21,525 bases of DNA. It comes from JANXLS01 sp038227045 (GTDB lineage: Bacteria > Planctomycetota > SZUA-567 > H5-PLA8). The stretch is from NCBI GenBank assembly GCA_038227045.1, contig JBBRQD010000091.1:1-21525 (forward strand), given 5' to 3'. Each line of letters begins with the position of its first letter. The stretch's first letter is position 1. The notes under the pieces are model-generated. The model was not told where the DNA came from. It did not search any database and was given only the letters and a program-made list of their open reading frames with translations. The position numbers and the translations under genes are program-made. This document shows positions 19,519 through 21,525 of this stretch, piece by piece.

Positions 19519-21315
19519 CTAAGGTTTCGTTCCAACTATGGTCCCGCGTTCTCCAATCGTCTGATGCGTCATCCCCGCGAACTCCGGATATGTTTCGGCG
19601 ATACGGCGGAATACTTCGCGCGCTGAAATCAGCTTTGAATCGGCGTTGCCCGCGGCCTTCGACACGCGTTGCAGAACGCTCAGATCGTCGTGGCCCTGGC
19701 CCAGCGGATCGATGGCGCGGCGCACGAGTTGTGCGCGGTTCTGCGCGTTGATGAAGACGCCGTCCTTTTCCGCATAGCTTGAGCCCGGCAATACGACATG
19801 CGCCGCGGCGGTCAACGGGCCGTTCAGCATATCCTGTACGACGAGCAATTCCAAGCCCCCCAGCACGTCTAGCAGTTCTTTCGGCGGCGTGTAATTCGGC
19901 ATGTTGTTGACGATGTACAACGCCTTGATTTTTCCGGCCTTGATGCCGTCAATGATTTTTGCCGTCTGGCTCTCCACCGCTTCGCCGAAGACCCGTTTCG
20001 CTCCGGCGCGGTTGGGGTTCTTGTCGGCTTCGATTTTGAAGCCCGGGAACGTCTCCTCTTTGCCGGCGGCCTGCGCGATCAGCCCGACCTTCAAACTGCC
20101 CAAGGTGTCGGCAAACAGCGACTTGAACACATGCAGTTCTTCAACGGTCAGCCAGGCGCTGACGAGGCCCGCGACCGATTCGGGATCCTTCTTCGCGAAT
20201 TGGGCGAGCTTTTCGCCAGCAGACTTGGTCACGCCGTGAATATCGAGACTGGCGTTGCCGTCGGCTTTGCACATCAGCACGCGGTTCGCGGCATTGATGT
20301 AATGGAAATCGTGGCGGCCGTAGTCGCACATCCACCAGCCGTTGACCTCAACATTCTCGCGCGGCTGCAAGCGCCGAACGTATTCCTTCTGCACTTCGAC
20401 ATTGATGTTGCAGCCCTTGGAACAATCCGGGCAGATGCTCTTGCTCGGGCGCAAATACCAGGCGCGGTATGTGAACATCAAGCTCTTGTCGATCAGCGCG
20501 CCGACGGGACAGATATCGACGATGTTGCCCTGCAACGGATTGTCGACCGGATGCCCCGGCGCAATGTCGATCTCGCTGCGGTCGCCGCGGTTGATGACGT
20601 ACAGTTCGCTGGTCCCGGAGACTTCGTCGAGGAAACGCGTGCAGCGCGTGCAGGTGATGCAGCGGTCGGTCCAGAGCTTGATGGCGTGCGGGTCGTCGGC
20701 CTTGCCGAGTTCCTTCGGAGCCTTTTCGTTCTTGGCCTCCTGAAAGCGGCTGTCGGCGTTGCCGTGGTCGAACGAATTGTTCTGCAACATGCACTCGCCG
20801 GCCTTGTCGCAGACGGGGCAATCGAGCGGGTGGTTGATCAGCAAAAATTCCATGACCCAACTGCGCGCCTTGATCACGTCGGGCGTCTCGGTCTCGATGA
20901 CCATGCCGCGCGGGTTGAGCGGCTCGCGGCACGAGATGATCGGCTTGGGATACATCTGGATCGGTTGGAACGTCAAATTCGGAGCCATCAGCGGCTTGCC
21001 GCTCATGACGTCGATCTGGTTGACGTAGCACATTCGGCAATTGCCATCCGGCGACAGTCCGGGGTGATAGCAGAAATGGGGCACGTCGTAACCGAGGTCG
21101 TGCAGCGCGCCGATCAGCGTCTTGTATTTCTTCGGATCGATGAAATGGTCCTTGCTGTTGACGCGCAAAGTCATCTGGCCGTCCGGGGCCTTTGGCAGAA
21201 CGATCGCCGGCTGCGGCGGCACGGGCGGGCCACCGGCGGGAGGCGCGGGCGGAACCGGAGGCTTGGGAGCCTCTGCAACGGCGGTGGGTGCGGCGGGCTT
21301 CTTTTCGTCGCTCAT
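19519..21315 (-). CDS. nuoG: NADH-quinone oxidoreductase subunit G
   Basis: NuoG is the large iron-sulfur subunit of the NADH-dehydrogenase module of complex I. From ATG 21315 (AAAGG seven bases upstream) it has 598 residues, shorter than E. coli NuoG (about 908) but within the range of other bacteria. The N-terminus is a Pro/Ala-rich extension (about 7-45). The 2Fe-2S domain follows (C82, C93, C96, C129), then HPLDCPVCDKAGECMLQ (C166, C169, C175), then C219, C222, C225 with C269 (DICPVGAL). C295, C298, C302 and C330 are present, consistent with the extra N7 cluster. A shortened molybdopterin-oxidoreductase-like domain runs to the end, with AAHVVLPGSSYAEKDGVFIN. A longer frame to 21483 would run through a palindrome and lacks a family match. 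nuoF is not immediately upstream within the window. Confidence 0.96.
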   Translation of the reverse strand: MSDEKKPAAPTAVAEAPKPPVPPAPPAGGPPVPPQPAIVLPKAPDGQMTLRVNSKDHFIDPKKYKTLIGALHDLGYDVPHFCYHPGLSPDGNCRMCYVNQIDVMSGKPLMAPNLTFQPIQMYPKPIISCREPLNPRGMVIETETPDVIKARSWVMEFLLINHPLDCPVCDKAGECMLQNNSFDHGNADSRFQEAKNEKAPKELGKADDPHAIKLWTDRCITCTRCTRFLDEVSGTSELYVINRGDRSEIDIAPGHPVDNPLQGNIVDICPVGALIDKSLMFTYRAWYLRPSKSICPDCSKGCNINVEVQKEYVRRLQPRENVEVNGWWMCDYGRHDFHYINAANRVLMCKADGNASLDIHGVTKSAGEKLAQFAKKDPESVAGLVSAWLTVEELHVFKSLFADTLGSLKVGLIAQAAGKEETFPGFKIEADKNPNRAGAKRVFGEAVESQTAKIIDGIKAGKIKALYIVNNMPNYTPPKELLDVLGGLELLVVQDMLNGPLTAAAHVVLPGSSYAEKDGVFINAQNRAQLVRRAIDPLGQGHDDLSVLQRVSKAAGNADSKLISAREVFRRIAETYPEFAGMTHQTIGERGTIVGTKP

Positions 21316-21349
21316 TGAGTGGCCTTTAATCTGTAAAACAAAAAACTGC

Positions 21350-21377
21350 AAACTACGCTTCTTTTGCGTGGCGTCAA
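21350..21377 (-). promoter_or_regulatory. Weak promoter candidate before nuoG
   Basis: On the minus strand TTGACG (21377-21372) is followed after 16 bases by TAGTTT (21355-21350), about 35 bases before the nuoG ATG. The -35 box is good and the -10 box poor. If real, it would give nuoG-N a promoter separate from any nuoA-F genes upstream. Confidence 0.25.
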
Positions 21378-21396
21378 TTATTGGCCCGCGCGTTTC

Positions 21397-21525
21397 TAAA
21401 GCGTCATTATCGCGCTGCGCCGGGCAAGTTGAACGAGGCGGTCGAGCAAAGGCGTATTGGGAAGATACGCCGTGCGAGACCAACGAAGTTCAACGCCGCC
21501 CGCCGCAAGCGAGAATGATGCTTTA
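21397..21525. repeat. Large imperfect palindrome (fold-back element) upstream of nuoG
   Basis: The 129 bases are symmetric about position 21461. Matching pairs include TAAAGC.TCATT.TCGC at the outer 17 positions (15 of 17), GTTGAAC (21429-21435) with GTTCAAC, GGTC with GACC, and a perfect inner stem GGCGTAT (21451-21457) with ATACGCC (21465-21471) around a seven-base loop. The element reaches the last base of the window, so its right boundary is unknown. It is in a non-coding gap and could be a MITE-like insertion or a structured RNA in the nuoG leader. Confidence 0.7.

Noticed and set aside
21316..21483. Longer nuoG start 168 bases upstream
   Set aside because: The added residues run partly through the palindrome, match no NuoG feature, and the ATG at 21315 has a good ribosome site.

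Overview
The window looks like chromosomal DNA of an aerobically respiring, probably Gram-negative bacterium that I cannot place to genus. Coding regions are moderately GC-rich and intergenic gaps are AT-richer. TGA is a normal stop codon here (metH, nuoM and nuoI end in it). No rRNA, tRNA, phage gene, transposase or CRISPR array is visible.

Layout: (1) 1-645 is a gene-poor leader with three imperfect direct repeats and a promoter candidate. (2) 646-4419 (+) is a full-length cobalamin-dependent methionine synthase, metH, starting at TTG. (3) 4478-5341 (-) is an unrecognised exported protein with a possible cysteine-peptidase or amidase-like core. (4) 5634-6434 (+), divergent from it, is a secreted proline-rich LysM protein whose frame is broken by one in-frame TGA just after the signal peptide. 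(5) 6435-6690 holds a terminator and a REP-like palindrome pair. (6) 6691-10834 (+) is glcD-glcE-glcF, the three-subunit glycolate oxidase. (7) 10928-21315 (-) is the distal part of a complex I operon, read nuoG-H-I-J-K-L-M-N; nuoA-F are not in the window. (8) 21397-21525 is a large imperfect palindrome reaching the window edge.

Glycolate oxidase and complex I are both electron-input modules: GlcDEF oxidises glycolate to glyoxylate and passes electrons on, probably to quinone, while complex I oxidises NADH, reduces quinone and exports protons. The two operons converge at about 10.9 kb, so they are transcribed separately. MetH regenerates methionine from homocysteine and methyl-tetrahydrofolate and needs vitamin B12; no cobalamin, SAM or SAH riboswitch was recognised upstream.

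The main genes are ordinary housekeeping and respiratory genes. The unusual signals lie between and inside them: the in-frame UGA with a hairpin downstream of it, the fold-back element before nuoG, a REP-like family in which one member doubles as a terminator, several short tandem or inverted repeats in operon gaps, a long hydrophilic insertion in NuoL, and His-rich or Pro-rich N-terminal extensions on NuoI and NuoG. I found no convincing wholly new multi-gene system.
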